Origin: Mycolicibacterium aurum
GTDB taxonomy: Bacteria > Actinomycetota > Actinomycetes > Mycobacteriales > Mycobacteriaceae
DNA length: 64,000 nt
NCBI GenBank assembly: GCA_900078775.1
Contig: LT549889.1
Span: 1,550,001-1,614,000 of the forward strand
Direction: 5' to 3'
The notes under the pieces were generated by a model. The model was not told the DNA's origin. It did no database searches and was given only the letters and a program-made list of their open reading frames with translations. Below, one piece after another: positions 33,641 to 43,233 of this stretch. Numbering within the stretch: position 1 is the first letter of the stretch; the number at the start of each line of letters is the position of its first letter. The translations under genes were made by a program, and so were the position numbers.

Positions 33641-34337
33641 GGCTTCACCGTACGCAGCGCGCTGGGTCCGGACGTTCTGGGTCCTGGCGGTGCTGTGCGG
33701 GCTGGCCTACGGCATCTTCCTGATCACCGTCGCGCTGCGGGTACCGTCCGGCGCCGAGCTCACCGGCCAGTTCGCGCTGCAGCCTGCCGCGAAAGCGGCC
33801 GCGGCGGTGCTGCTGGCGGTGGCCGCGCTGCGTCATCCCGATGCCCGGGAACGGCGCTGGCTGGTCGCGGCGCTGCTCGGCTCGGCCGCCGGTGACTATC
33901 TGCTGGCCATGCCGTGGTGGGAGCCGTCCTTCGTGCTCGGGCTGGCCTCGTTCCTGGTCGCGCACCTGTGCTTCCTGGCCGCGCTCATCCCGCTGGTGCG
34001 CCGCCACCCGTCCCGGCTGGCGGCCGCCGCGATCGTGGTGCTGGCCTGCGTGGTGCTGCTGGTGCTGTTCTGGCCGGCGCTGCTGGAACAGGGCATGGCG
34101 CTGCCGGTCACCGTGTACATGGGTGTGCTCGTCGCGATGGTGTGCGCGGCATTGCTGGCCGCGCTGCCGACACCGTGGACCGCGCTGGGCGCGGTGTGCT
34201 TCGCGGTCTCGGACTCGATGATCGGGATCAGCAAGTTCATCCTCGGTTCGGAGGCCCTGGCGGTCCCCATCTGGTGGGCCTACGCCGCGTCACTGATGCT
34301 GATCACGGCCGGGTTCTTCTTCGGTCGGGGCCGGTGA
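33639..34337 (+). CDS. YhhN/TMEM86-family membrane protein
   Basis: A 232-residue protein with about seven to eight transmembrane helices. The family features are [31 protein letters not shown], and [17 protein letters not shown] with conserved Asp residues. The family includes TMEM86 lysoplasmalogenases; bacterial members are mostly uncharacterised. A homologue sits before priA in M. tuberculosis (Rv1401). The stop overlaps the priA start (GTGA). The ATG at 33639 shares bases with the divergent esterase start; no clear Shine-Dalgarno precedes it. Confidence 0.85.
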   Translation: MASPYAARWVRTFWVLAVLCGLAYGIFLITVALRVPSGAELTGQFALQPAAKAAAAVLLAVAALRHPDARERRWLVAALLGSAAGDYLLAMPWWEPSFVLGLASFLVAHLCFLAALIPLVRRHPSRLAAAAIVVLACVVLLVLFWPALLEQGMALPVTVYMGVLVAMVCAALLAALPTPWTALGAVCFAVSDSMIGISKFILGSEALAVPIWWAYAASLMLITAGFFFGRGR

Positions 34338-36334
34338 CCCAGACCCGCCGCGCCGCCGAGCACGAGCCGATCGCGCGGGTCCTGCCGATGCTGTCGGTAC
34401 CGCACCTGGACCGCGAATTCGACTACCTGGTGGCGGCCGATCAGTCCGATGACGCCCAGCCCGGGGTACGGGTACGGGTCCGCTTCCACGGCCGGCTGGT
34501 GGACGCCTTCATCCTGGAAAGGCGTTCGGACACCGACCATCCGGGCAAGCTGGGCTGGCTGGACCGGGTGGTCTCCGCCGAACCGGTGCTGACCCCCGAG
34601 ATCCGCAGGCTCACCGACGCGGTGGCCGCCCGCTACGTCGGCACCCGGCCGGACGTGCTGCGGCTGGCCATCCCGCCGAGGCACGCCAGCGTCGAGAAAC
34701 AGGCCCCGCCGGAACTTCCGCCGCTGGCGCACGCCCCGGTCGACGAATCCGGCTGGGCCCGGTACCAGCGTGCTGAGAAGTTCCTGCAGGCCATCCGGGA
34801 AGGCCGGGCCGCCCGGGCGGTCTGGCAGGCGCTGCCGGGGGAGCAGTGGCCGCTGCGGCTGGCCGAGGCCGCCGCGGCGACGGTGCACGCCGGGCGCAGC
34901 GCGCTGATCGTGGTGCCCGACCAGCGCGACGTCGACGCCGTGCACGCGGCGGCGGTCGGCTGCGTGGACGAATCCCGGGTGGTCGCGCTGTCGGCGGGTC
35001 TGGGCCCCTCCCAGCGTTACCGGCGCTGGCTGTCGGTGCTGCGCGGGCAGGCACGGCTGGTGATCGGCACCCGCAGCGCGGTGTTCGCGCCCGTCGCCGA
35101 CCTCGGGCTGGTGATCATCTGGGACGACGGGGACGACTCGCTGTCCGAGCCGCGGGCCCCGTATCCGCACGCGCGAGAGGTCGCGATGCTGCGTGCGCAC
35201 CAATTGCGCTGTGCGGCAATGATCGGCGGCTTCGCCCGCACCGCCGAGGCACACGCCCTGGTGCGCAGCCGCTGGGCACACGATCTGGTGGCGGCCCGGG
35301 CCGAGGTACGGGCGCACGCCCCCCGGGTGGTGGCCCTGGACGACAACGCCTTCGATCAGGAACGCGACCCGGCCGCGCACACCGCCCGGCTGCCGTCGAT
35401 GGCGCTACGCACCGCCCGGGCGGCGCTGGCCGCCGGGCAACCGGTGCTGGTGCAGGTGCCGCGCCGCGGATACGTGCCCGCGCTGGCCTGCGCCCGCTGC
35501 CGCACGGTGGCCCGCTGTCGGCACTGCACCGGCCCGATGTCGCTACCGGACCGCGACACCCACGGCGCGGTGTGCCGCTGGTGCGCCCGCGCCGAGCTGA
35601 CGCTGCGGTGCGTGAGTTGCGGTTCGGATGCGGTGCGCGCGGTGGTGGTCGGTGCCCGGCGCACCGCCGAGGAACTCGGCCGTGCCCTGCCCGGGGCCAG
35701 CGTGATCACCTCCGGCGGGGACACCGTGGTGTCCACCGTCAGCGCCAAACCCGCCATCGTGGTCGCCACCCCGGGGGCCGAACCGGTCGCCGAGGGCGGC
35801 TACGGGGCCGCGCTGCTGTTGGACAGCTGGGCGCTGCTCGGCCGCCAGGACCTCCGGGCGACCGAGGACACGCTGCGGCGCTGGATGGCGGCGTCGGCGT
35901 TGGTGCGCAGCCGCGCCGACGGCGGCACGGTGGCGGTGATCGCCGAATCCGCGATCCCGACGGTGCAGTCGTTGATCCGGTGGGATCCGCTGGGCCACGC
36001 CGAATTCGAACTGGACGCCCGCGACGAGGTGGCGCTGCCGCCCGCGGTGCACCTCGCGGTGCTCGATGGGGTGCCCGAGGCGGTGGCCGCGCTGCTGGAG
36101 GCGGCCGACCTGCCCGCCGAGGCCGAACCGCTGGGCCCGGTCGACCTGCCGCCCGGGGCGCGCCGGCCGCCGGGTGTCGCGGTGGACAGCCCGGTCAGCC
36201 GGATGCTGGTGCGGGTACCGCGCGCGGGCGGACTGGAACTCGCGGCCGCGCTGCGCCGTGCGGTCAACGGGCTCAGTGCCCGCCACGAGCAACAGCCGGT
36301 TCGCGTCCAAATGGACCCGTTGCACATAGGGTAA
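34334..36334 (+). CDS. priA: PriA-like primosomal protein N' lacking ATPase motifs
   Basis: A 666-residue actinobacterial PriA homologue. The N-terminal 3'-DNA-binding domain ([28 protein letters not shown]) and the zinc-binding cysteines ([13 protein letters not shown] at about residue 386, CRWC, CVSCGSD at about 426) are intact. The Walker A GxTGSGKT expected near residue 190 is replaced by [16 protein letters not shown]. The DEEH box appears only as WDDGDD. It therefore cannot act as an ATP-driven helicase and may serve as a loading scaffold at forks. GTG 34334 overlaps the YhhN-like stop. Confidence 0.93.
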   Translation: MTQTRRAAEHEPIARVLPMLSVPHLDREFDYLVAADQSDDAQPGVRVRVRFHGRLVDAFILERRSDTDHPGKLGWLDRVVSAEPVLTPEIRRLTDAVAARYVGTRPDVLRLAIPPRHASVEKQAPPELPPLAHAPVDESGWARYQRAEKFLQAIREGRAARAVWQALPGEQWPLRLAEAAAATVHAGRSALIVVPDQRDVDAVHAAAVGCVDESRVVALSAGLGPSQRYRRWLSVLRGQARLVIGTRSAVFAPVADLGLVIIWDDGDDSLSEPRAPYPHAREVAMLRAHQLRCAAMIGGFARTAEAHALVRSRWAHDLVAARAEVRAHAPRVVALDDNAFDQERDPAAHTARLPSMALRTARAALAAGQPVLVQVPRRGYVPALACARCRTVARCRHCTGPMSLPDRDTHGAVCRWCARAELTLRCVSCGSDAVRAVVVGARRTAEELGRALPGASVITSGGDTVVSTVSAKPAIVVATPGAEPVAEGGYGAALLLDSWALLGRQDLRATEDTLRRWMAASALVRSRADGGTVAVIAESAIPTVQSLIRWDPLGHAEFELDARDEVALPPAVHLAVLDGVPEAVAALLEAADLPAEAEPLGPVDLPPGARRPPGVAVDSPVSRMLVRVPRAGGLELAAALRRAVNGLSARHEQQPVRVQMDPLHIG

Positions 36335-36360
36335 GCGGCAACTACCGGCAGGAGGTGGGT

Positions 36361-38178
36361 GTGGGGCGGCTGCTGCGGCTACTGATACCGCTGGTGCTCA
36401 TCGGCTTTGGGGTGTTGTGGCCGGTGCTCTTCAGCGCCGGAGCCGGCACGACCGGTGGCACCGACGGTGCCGTCGAGGACCCGGTGGTGATCAGCGACTA
36501 CTCCGCGCACTACACCGTCACCGCGGCCGGTGACCTACACGCCGTCGAGACCATCACCGGGCGGTTCCCGTCCGGTCGGCACGGCATCTTCCGGCACTGG
36601 GACGTGACCAATCAGAACGACCCGAAGATCCGTCAGGTGCCGCGCATCCAGTCGATTCTGCTCGACGGTGAACAGGTGCCCTACCAACTACTCTGGGAAG
36701 GCCGGGACCGCTTCCGGGTGGCCAAGATCGGCAGCCCCGACTACACGCTCGACCCCGGTACCCACGTCTACGAGATCCGCTACACCATCGGTGGGGTGCT
36801 GGACCCCGGAACCACCGGCGCCGACCGGCAGTTCGCCGACACGGCCGGAAACCCGCAGGCCCGCACCGTCTTCTACTGGAACGTCATCGCACCGGCCTGG
36901 AACAACCGGATCGAGCACGTCGACGTCACGGTGACCCTGCCCGAACCGGCGCGCGGCGCGCAATGCTCGGTCGGCCACGGCCGCGGAGCCCCGTGCGCGG
37001 ACCTCGACATCACCGGCAGCACGGTGCGGCTGTCGGCCGCCGACCTCGCCCCGCACACCCCGGTGACCCTGCGCGCGGGCCTGGACATGCCCACCCCGCC
37101 GCGCGCCGAACTGCCGTGGAACCAGCACTGGGACCGGGTGCTCGGACAGTCCACCACCCGGGTCGCGGTGCTGTGCGGTCTCACGCTGGCGGCCGCCCTG
37201 GCCGCGATCGGTTGGCTGCGCAGCACCTTCGAACGGCCGCCCGGCTTCCCGATCCAGTACGAGCCGCCGCCCGGGCTGGGCCCGGTGCAGTGTGAGTACA
37301 TCCGCACCGAGTCGGTACCCGGGCACGGGTTGACCGCCACCCTGTTCCATCTGGCCGAACGCAAGCTGGTGGCACTGCGTCAGGTCAACAAGAACGACTG
37401 GAACGTGACCGGCACGGCGCGCAAGGACGCCTGGGCGGACGTCGACCCGGTCGCCGTCGCGGTCGGTTCGGCGCTGAAGGTGGTAGGCCCCGGCGCCGAG
37501 TTCAAGGCCCGCAAGTCGGCGAGCTCCGGGGAGAAGCTGACCAAGGCCAAAACCGATATGGCCGCCGCCGTGCAGCGCTGGGCGATCGACGACGGCCTGA
37601 TCGTCAAACGCCGCCGCGAGCTGTGGCTGCGGGTGGCCAATGCGGTCGCGGCGATCCTGATGGTGTGCGGGTTCTTCCGCTGGGGATTCCCGATCACGCT
37701 GTGGGCGTTACCGTTCGCGGCGTTCTTCCTGTTCTCCTTGCCCTCCTGGGGGGACGGTGTGGGCACCCGACGCACCGCGGCAGGCCGCGAATTGTGGTCG
37801 CGGGCCGGGGGATTCCATCGGTTGCTGTCCACCGATTCGGCCGAGAGCCGGTTCGACTTCGCGGCCCGCAAGGATCTCTACGCCGCCTACGTGCCCTTCG
37901 CGGTGGCCGCCGGCACCGCGGCGCTGTGGGCGCAGAAGTACCGGGAGGCGACCGGCGCCGACGCACCGCAACCGGAGTGGTACGACTCCTCGGACAACTC
38001 GTCCGCGGGCTTCGGTTCGAGCTCAGGCGGGGCGGATTTCGACAGTTTCGAGTCGGCACTGTCCTCATCGATCGGCGCGTACACCGCCTCGCAGGCCTCG
38101 TCCTCCAGCAGCGGGGGCGGCAGCAGCAGCGGTGGCGGCGGCGGTGGGGGCGGCGGAGGCGGAGGTGGATCATGGTGA
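36361..38178 (+). CDS. DUF2207 membrane protein with Ser/Gly tail
   Basis: A 605-residue membrane protein. An N-terminal helix (about residues 4-25) is followed by an extracytoplasmic DUF2207 domain (about 40-250: SDYSAHYTVTAAGDLHAVET). Then come a transmembrane helix near 260-280, a soluble segment (ARKSASSGEKLTKAKTDMAA), a helix pair near 420-455, and a final tail that is almost pure Ser then Gly ending GGSW. The start is GTG 36361, 5 nt after AGGAGG. It overlaps lemA by 7 nt. DUF2207 and LemA are often paired in bacteria; the function is unknown, with membrane stress suggested. Confidence 0.87.
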   Translation: MGRLLRLLIPLVLIGFGVLWPVLFSAGAGTTGGTDGAVEDPVVISDYSAHYTVTAAGDLHAVETITGRFPSGRHGIFRHWDVTNQNDPKIRQVPRIQSILLDGEQVPYQLLWEGRDRFRVAKIGSPDYTLDPGTHVYEIRYTIGGVLDPGTTGADRQFADTAGNPQARTVFYWNVIAPAWNNRIEHVDVTVTLPEPARGAQCSVGHGRGAPCADLDITGSTVRLSAADLAPHTPVTLRAGLDMPTPPRAELPWNQHWDRVLGQSTTRVAVLCGLTLAAALAAIGWLRSTFERPPGFPIQYEPPPGLGPVQCEYIRTESVPGHGLTATLFHLAERKLVALRQVNKNDWNVTGTARKDAWADVDPVAVAVGSALKVVGPGAEFKARKSASSGEKLTKAKTDMAAAVQRWAIDDGLIVKRRRELWLRVANAVAAILMVCGFFRWGFPITLWALPFAAFFLFSLPSWGDGVGTRRTAAGRELWSRAGGFHRLLSTDSAESRFDFAARKDLYAAYVPFAVAAGTAALWAQKYREATGADAPQPEWYDSSDNSSAGFGSSSGGADFDSFESALSSSIGAYTASQASSSSSGGGSSSGGGGGGGGGGGGGSW

Positions 38179-38714
38179 GATTGCTGCTGATTGTGGTGTT
38201 GGCGATCGCGGTGGCGGCGCTGATCGGTCTGGTGGTCGGCTACAACAAGCTCAAGACCGCCGATGTCCGGGTGGCCGAGGCGCTGTCCGGCATCGACGTC
38301 GAACTCACCCGCCGCGCCGCGCTGATCCCGAGTCTGGTGTACACCGTCGGGACGTTCGCCGCACACGAGAAGTCCGTCCTGGAGCACGTCAGCCAGGCGC
38401 GGGCCCGCCTCGACGCGGCCACCGGCGGTGAGTCGGTGGCCCGCCGCAGCGCCGCCGAGGGCGAACTCGACAGCGCGCTGGGCGCGGTGCTGGCGCTCGG
38501 CCGGAGCTACCCGCAGCTGAACTCGTCGCACAACTTCCTGAACCTGCAGCAGAACCTGACCGACACGGAGAACAAGCTGGCCTTCGCCCGGCAGTACTAC
38601 AACGACGCGGTCGCCACACTGAACCGGCTGGTCACCACCATGCCGGGGATGTTCGTCGCCCCGATCGCCGATGTGCGAGAGCGCGAGTTCTATCAGACGC
38701 CCCGCCTTCCCTAG
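38172..38714 (+). CDS. lemA: LemA family protein
   Basis: A 180-residue protein with one N-terminal membrane anchor (LLLIVVLAIAVAALIGLVVG) and a long helical-bundle domain. The LemA core reads VEALSG-like DVRVAEALSGIDVELTRRAA, then LIPSLVYTV, NFLNLQQNLTDTENKLAFAR and YYNDAVATLN. The C-terminus has the usual FPG-like region altered to PGMFVAP followed by REREFYQTP. It is translationally coupled to the DUF2207 gene, so the two products probably act together at the membrane. Confidence 0.92.
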   Translation: MVRLLLIVVLAIAVAALIGLVVGYNKLKTADVRVAEALSGIDVELTRRAALIPSLVYTVGTFAAHEKSVLEHVSQARARLDAATGGESVARRSAAEGELDSALGAVLALGRSYPQLNSSHNFLNLQQNLTDTENKLAFARQYYNDAVATLNRLVTTMPGMFVAPIADVREREFYQTPRLP

Positions 38715-38723
38715 ACTGACTCG
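38712..38723 (+). promoter_or_regulatory. Leaderless-type promoter of fmt overlapping the lemA stop codon
   Basis: TAGACT (38712-38717) contains the lemA stop TAG and fits TANNNT. It is followed by 6 nt and GTG 38724. No Shine-Dalgarno is seen. Confidence 0.5.
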
Positions 38724-39650
38724 GTGCGTCTCGTCTTTGCCGGAACCCCCGAACCCGCGTTGCCTTCGCTGCGCCGACTCGTCGAGTCGGACAATCACGA
38801 CGTCGTCGCGGTCCTGACCCGCCCCGATGCGGCGGCCGGACGGCGCGGTAAACCAGCCCCGTCGCCGGTGGCGCAGGTGGCCGCCGAGTACGGGATCCCG
38901 GTGCTCAAGCCGGCCCGGCCGAACACCGCGGAGTTCGTCGCCGAACTGCGCGAGCTGGCCCCGGACGCCTGCGCGGTGGTCGCCTACGGGGCGCTGCTGC
39001 GCGAGGAACTGCTCGCGGTGCCCGGCCACGGCTGGGTGAACCTGCACTTCTCCCTGCTGCCGGCCTGGCGCGGAGCGGCCCCGGTACAGGCGGCGATCGC
39101 CGCGGGCGACGAGGTGACCGGCGCGACCACCTTCCAGATCGAGCTCGAGCTGGATTCCGGTCCCATCTACGGTGTGGTCACCGAGACGGTTCGCCCGACC
39201 GACACCGCCGGGGATCTGCTTGAGCGACTGTCGGTTTCGGGTGCCGGCCTGTTGGAGGCGACCATGGACGGCATCGCGGACGGATCGCTGCGCCCGGTGC
39301 CGCAACCGGCCGAGGGCGTCACCATCGCCCCGAAGATCACCGTCGAACAGGCCCGGGTGCGCTGGGACCTGCCCGCCCACGCCGTCGACCGCCGGATCCG
39401 GGCGGTGACCCCCAATCCCGGTGCCTGGACCCTGATCGGCGACACCCGGGTCAAGGTGGGACCGGTGCGACCGGACGAGGACAAGACCCTGGCCGCCGGC
39501 GAGTTCGAGGTCGGGCGGCGCGGTGTGTGGGTCGGCACCGGTTCGCAGGCGGTCGCGCTGAGTTGGGTGCAACCACCCGGCAAGAAACCGATGAACGCCG
39601 CCGACTGGGCCCGCGGGGCCCGCCTGGACGCATCGGTGCGTGCGCTGTGA
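38724..39650 (+). CDS. fmt: Methionyl-tRNA formyltransferase
   Basis: Formylates initiator Met-tRNA using 10-formyl-THF. The 308 residues start [19 protein letters not shown]. The THF/active site reads [20 protein letters not shown] with the catalytic Asn/His, and the Asp region is [18 protein letters not shown]. The C-terminal OB domain ends with [18 protein letters not shown]. No def gene is adjacent. The stop overlaps rsmB (GTGA), giving the order fmt-rsmB-rpe-ribD also found in M. tuberculosis. Confidence 0.97.
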   Translation: MRLVFAGTPEPALPSLRRLVESDNHDVVAVLTRPDAAAGRRGKPAPSPVAQVAAEYGIPVLKPARPNTAEFVAELRELAPDACAVVAYGALLREELLAVPGHGWVNLHFSLLPAWRGAAPVQAAIAAGDEVTGATTFQIELELDSGPIYGVVTETVRPTDTAGDLLERLSVSGAGLLEATMDGIADGSLRPVPQPAEGVTIAPKITVEQARVRWDLPAHAVDRRIRAVTPNPGAWTLIGDTRVKVGPVRPDEDKTLAAGEFEVGRRGVWVGTGSQAVALSWVQPPGKKPMNAADWARGARLDASVRAL

Positions 39651-41056
39651 ACCGGCCCGGCCGTCCCGCGCGGCAGCCCTCGAACCGCCCCCCGCAGCGC
39701 AAGGGTCCGCGGCGCAAGCCGCTGGATCCGGCCCGCCGGGCCGCATTCGACGTGCTGCGTGCGGTCAGCGAACGCGACGCCTACGCCAACCTCACCCTGC
39801 CGGTGCTGCTGCGCGAGCGCGGGATCAGCGGCCGCGACGCGGCGTTCGCCACCGAACTGGCCTACGGCACCTGCCGCACCCGCGGCATGCTGGACGCCGT
39901 CATCGCGGCCGCGGCCGGCCGCCCGGTCGACCAGATCGATGCGGTGCTGCTGGATCTGCTGCGCCTGGGCGCCTACCAGTTGTTGCGCACCCGGGTGGAC
40001 GCGCACGCCGCACTGGACACCACGGTGGACCAGGCCGGTATCGAATTCGATTCGGCACGAGCAGGTTTCGTCAACGGTGTGCTACGCACCATCTCCACCA
40101 AGGACGAGCAGGGCTGGATCGACGAACTGGCGCCGGCGGCGGCCACCGATCCGCTCGGGCATGCCGCCTTCGTGCATGCGCATCCCCGCTGGGTCGCCCA
40201 GGCCTTCGTCGACGCGCTCGGCGCCCGGGCCGGGCAACTCCCGGAGTTGCTGGCCAGCGACGACGAACGCCCGGTGGTGCACCTGGTCGCCCGCCCCGGC
40301 GTGCTGACCGCGGAGCAGCTGGCCGCCCAGACCGGGGGCACCGTGGGCCGCTACTCGCCGTACGCGGTGTACCTGCCCGGCGGTGACCCGGGCGAGCTGA
40401 CGGCCGTGCGCGAGGGTGCGGCCCTGGTCCAGGACGAGGGCTCCCAGCTGGTGGCCCGCGCCCTCACCCTGGCCGAGGTCGACGGCGTCGACGGCGGCCG
40501 CTGGCTGGACCTGTGCTCGGGCCCGGGCGGTAAGACCGCGCTGATCGCCGCGCTGGCGCCCGAGGGCGCCCGGGTCACCGCGGTGGAGCCGGCCGAGCAC
40601 CGGGCGGACTTCGTCGAGCAGAACACCGCGGGCCTGCCCGTCGACGTGCTGCGGGTCGACGGGCGGGAGTCCGGGCTGGCCCCGGGCAGCTTCGACCGGG
40701 TGCTGGTCGACGCGCCCTGCACCGGCCTGGGCGCGCTGCGCCGCCGACCGGAGGCCCGCTGGCGGCGCCAACCCGGCGATGTGCCCCCGCTGGCGAAGCT
40801 GCAGAAGGAACTGCTGGCCGCGGCCATCGCGCTGACCCGGCCCGGTGGGGTGGTGCTGTATGCGACCTGTTCGCCGCACCTGGCCGAGACGGTCGGTGTG
40901 GTGGCCGATGCGCTGCGCCGCCACCCGGTCACCGCCCTGGACACCCGGGAGTTCTTCCCCGGGGTGGATGAACTCGGCGACGGCCCGCATGTGCAGCTGT
41001 GGCCGCATCAGCACGGCACCGATGCGATGTTCGCCGCGGCACTGAAAGTAGGCTGA
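39647..41056 (+). CDS. rsmB: 16S rRNA (cytosine-967-C5)-methyltransferase
   Basis: SAM-dependent RNA m5C methyltransferase (RsmB/Fmu). The 469 residues begin with a basic Arg/Pro tail and a NusB-like RNA-binding domain (about 25-165: [20 protein letters not shown]). The Rossmann domain has the SAM loop [17 protein letters not shown], the Cys pair in [20 protein letters not shown] and [15 protein letters not shown] (catalytic and release cysteines). The start is GTG 39647. Confidence 0.96.
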   Translation: MNRPGRPARQPSNRPPQRKGPRRKPLDPARRAAFDVLRAVSERDAYANLTLPVLLRERGISGRDAAFATELAYGTCRTRGMLDAVIAAAAGRPVDQIDAVLLDLLRLGAYQLLRTRVDAHAALDTTVDQAGIEFDSARAGFVNGVLRTISTKDEQGWIDELAPAAATDPLGHAAFVHAHPRWVAQAFVDALGARAGQLPELLASDDERPVVHLVARPGVLTAEQLAAQTGGTVGRYSPYAVYLPGGDPGELTAVREGAALVQDEGSQLVARALTLAEVDGVDGGRWLDLCSGPGGKTALIAALAPEGARVTAVEPAEHRADFVEQNTAGLPVDVLRVDGRESGLAPGSFDRVLVDAPCTGLGALRRRPEARWRRQPGDVPPLAKLQKELLAAAIALTRPGGVVLYATCSPHLAETVGVVADALRRHPVTALDTREFFPGVDELGDGPHVQLWPHQHGTDAMFAAALKVG

Positions 41057-41061
41057 CCGGC
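41049..41061 (+). promoter_or_regulatory. Leaderless-type promoter of rpe overlapping the rsmB stop
   Basis: TAGGCT (41049-41054) runs into the rsmB stop codon and is followed by 7 nt and ATG 41062. The arrangement is the same as at fmt and uvrC. Confidence 0.45.
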
Positions 41062-41739
41062 ATGGCAGGTCCTCTCATCGCTCCGTCCATCCTCTCCGCC
41101 GACTTCGCTCGGCTCTCCGACGAGGTCGCCGCCGTGGCCGGTGCGGACTGGTTGCACGTCGACGTGATGGATAACCATTTCGTGCCCAATCTGACGCTCG
41201 GCCTGCCGGTGGTGGAGAGCCTGCTCAAGGCCACCGACATCCCGATGGACTGCCATCTGATGATCGAGCAGCCGGAGAAGTGGGCCCCGCCGTACGCGGA
41301 GGCCGGCGCCTACAACGTCACCTTCCACGCCGAGGCCACCGACAACCCGGTGGGCGTGGCCCGCGATATCCGGGCGGCCGGCGCCAAGGCCGGACTGTCG
41401 CTGAAGCCCGGCACCGCCCTGGAGCCGTACCTGGAGATTCTGCACGAGTTCGACACGCTGCTGGTGATGTCGGTGGAACCCGGCTTCGGCGGGCAGAAGT
41501 TCATGCCGGAGGTGCTCGCCAAGGTCAGCACCGTGCGTCGGCTGGTGGACGCCGGTGAGCTGACGATCCTGGTGGAGATCGACGGCGGCATCAACGCCGA
41601 CACCATCGAGGCGGCCGCCGAGGCCGGTGTGGACTGCTTCGTGGCGGGTTCGGCGGTGTACAGCGCGGCCGATCCGGCCGAGGCGGTACGCCAGCTCCGC
41701 CGTCAGGCCGGGGCCGCGTCGCCGCACCTGACCTTGTGA
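41062..41739 (+). CDS. rpe: Ribulose-phosphate 3-epimerase
   Basis: Interconverts ribulose-5-P and xylulose-5-P; a TIM barrel metalloenzyme. The 225 residues include [32 protein letters not shown] and DCHLMI. Further on are the phosphate-binding [26 protein letters not shown] and VAGSAVY. ribD overlaps its stop (GTGA). Ribulose-5-P is also the substrate of the RibB half of RibBA, so its place among rib genes is metabolically sensible. Confidence 0.97.
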   Translation: MAGPLIAPSILSADFARLSDEVAAVAGADWLHVDVMDNHFVPNLTLGLPVVESLLKATDIPMDCHLMIEQPEKWAPPYAEAGAYNVTFHAEATDNPVGVARDIRAAGAKAGLSLKPGTALEPYLEILHEFDTLLVMSVEPGFGGQKFMPEVLAKVSTVRRLVDAGELTILVEIDGGINADTIEAAAEAGVDCFVAGSAVYSAADPAEAVRQLRRQAGAASPHLTL

Positions 41740-42749
41740 ATCAGGACGTGAACCTCGACGCCGCCATGCGGCTGGCCGTCGAACAGGCCGAACGCGTCAA
41801 AGGTGCGACCTATCCCAATCCGCCCGTCGGCGCGGTCATCCTGGATGCCGCCGGTGAGGTGGTCGGTGTCGGGGCCACCGAACCGACCGGCGGGGCGCAC
41901 GCCGAAGTGGTCGCGCTGCGCCGGGCCGGTGAGCTGGCCCGCGGCGGGACCGCCGTGGTCACCCTGGAACCGTGCAACCATCACGGCCGCACCCCGCCGT
42001 GCGTCGACGCGCTGCTGACCGCCGGGGTGTCCCGGGTGGTGTACTCCGTGGCGGACCCCAACCCGGTGGCGGCCGGCGGGTCCTCCCGGCTGGGCCAGGC
42101 CGGGGTCGAGGTGCGGTCCGGTGTGCTGGCCACCGAGGTGGCGGGCGGGCCGCTGCGCGAATGGCTGCACAAGCAGCGCACCGGATTGCCGCATGTGACA
42201 TGGAAATTCGCGACCAGCGTGGACGGCCGCAGTGCCGCCGCAGACGGCAGCAGCCAGTGGATCACCAGTGAGGCCGCCCGCGCCGATGTGCATCGCCGGC
42301 GCGCCGTGGTGGAGGCGATCCTGGTGGGTACCGGCACCGTGTTCGTCGACGATCCGACGCTGACCGCGCGGCGGTCCGACGGCAGCCTCGCCGACCGGCA
42401 GCCGCTGCGCGTGGTGGTGGGGGAGCGCGAGATCTCCTCGGAAGCCAATGTGCTCAACGACGACTCCCGCACCATGGTGATCCGGACCCGCGATCCGCAC
42501 GAGGTGATCCGGGCGCTGTCGGATCGGACCGCGGTGCTGCTGGAGGGTGGGCCGACGCTGGCCGGGGCCTTCCTGCGGGCCGGGGTGATCGACCGGATCC
42601 TCGCCTACGTCGCGCCGATCCTGCTCGGCGGCCCGATCACCGCGGTCGACGACGTCGGTGTGCTCAGCATCGCCGGCGCCCAGCGCTGGCGCTTCGACGG
42701 CATCGAGGCGATCGGACCGGATGTGCGGCTCAGCCTAGTGCCGAACTGA
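41736..42749 (+). CDS. ribD: Riboflavin biosynthesis deaminase/reductase
   Basis: Catalyses the second and third steps of riboflavin synthesis from the GTP cyclohydrolase II product. The 337 residues comprise an N-terminal zinc deaminase ([45 protein letters not shown]) and a C-terminal NADPH reductase ([43 protein letters not shown]). GTG 41736 overlaps the rpe stop; GTG 41748 is an alternative start. Confidence 0.97.
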   Translation: MNQDVNLDAAMRLAVEQAERVKGATYPNPPVGAVILDAAGEVVGVGATEPTGGAHAEVVALRRAGELARGGTAVVTLEPCNHHGRTPPCVDALLTAGVSRVVYSVADPNPVAAGGSSRLGQAGVEVRSGVLATEVAGGPLREWLHKQRTGLPHVTWKFATSVDGRSAAADGSSQWITSEAARADVHRRRAVVEAILVGTGTVFVDDPTLTARRSDGSLADRQPLRVVVGEREISSEANVLNDDSRTMVIRTRDPHEVIRALSDRTAVLLEGGPTLAGAFLRAGVIDRILAYVAPILLGGPITAVDDVGVLSIAGAQRWRFDGIEAIGPDVRLSLVPN

Positions 42750-42859
42750 TCACCGCGGTGTGACCCTGGACACATCCGGGATGGGATGTGATGTCGAGAT
42801 CGGTTGGAGTGGAACGAATCACCGGGTGCTGTAGCCCTGTGCGGTGGCGGGTGCGCCGG

Positions 42860-42865
42860 TAGACT
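42860..42865 (+). promoter_or_regulatory. Candidate -10 element downstream of ribD
   Basis: TAGACT fits TANNNT. It lies 61 nt before the Shine-Dalgarno-bearing small ORF at 42927 and about 370 nt before the TIM-barrel gene. Confidence 0.3.
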
Positions 42866-42926
42866 TCGGCCAAGCGCCTTCACCGACGAGCCGCTCTCGG
42901 GAAAGCACTAACAAAGGACAACGAGC

Positions 42927-43233
42927 ATGACTGCACTGCAGGACTGGCTCAGCAGCGGGCCGGTCACCCCGCAACAGGTCAAATCCCTGGTCTTCGGCGT
43001 GCTCCGGGTGGGGCCGCAGCCCACCGAGTACCGACGCGCCCCAAGATCATGGCACCGGGCCTGGAGCGCTGCTGACGCTGCCGATTTGCTGAATCCGCAG
43101 ATCGGGTTGCGTAATCTTCGTCACCGTCCGGCGGTCACCGGCGGACGTAGACCCCTGAAAAATGCCTCGATGGGCGATCATTGCTGTCGTACGGCGATTC
43201 CCGTGACGATGACCGAGCCGCGAGGAGATGGTG
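42927..43233 (+). other. Possible gene remnant or short ORF
   Basis: ATG 42927 is preceded at 8 nt by AAAGGA and opens with a protein-like stretch, MTALQDWLSSGPVTPQQVKS then LVFGVLR. After about 40 codons the sequence becomes Arg/His-rich and loses coding character, while the frame stays open into the next gene. I recognise no family. It may be the 5' stump of a deleted gene whose promoter now serves the downstream TIM-barrel gene. The rest of the 484-nt gap between ribD and 43234 holds nothing I can name. Confidence 0.25.

Noticed and set aside
42750..43233. FMN riboswitch near the rib genes
   Set aside because: The conserved FMN (RFN) element boxes are not present here, before ribD, before ribE or before ribBA.
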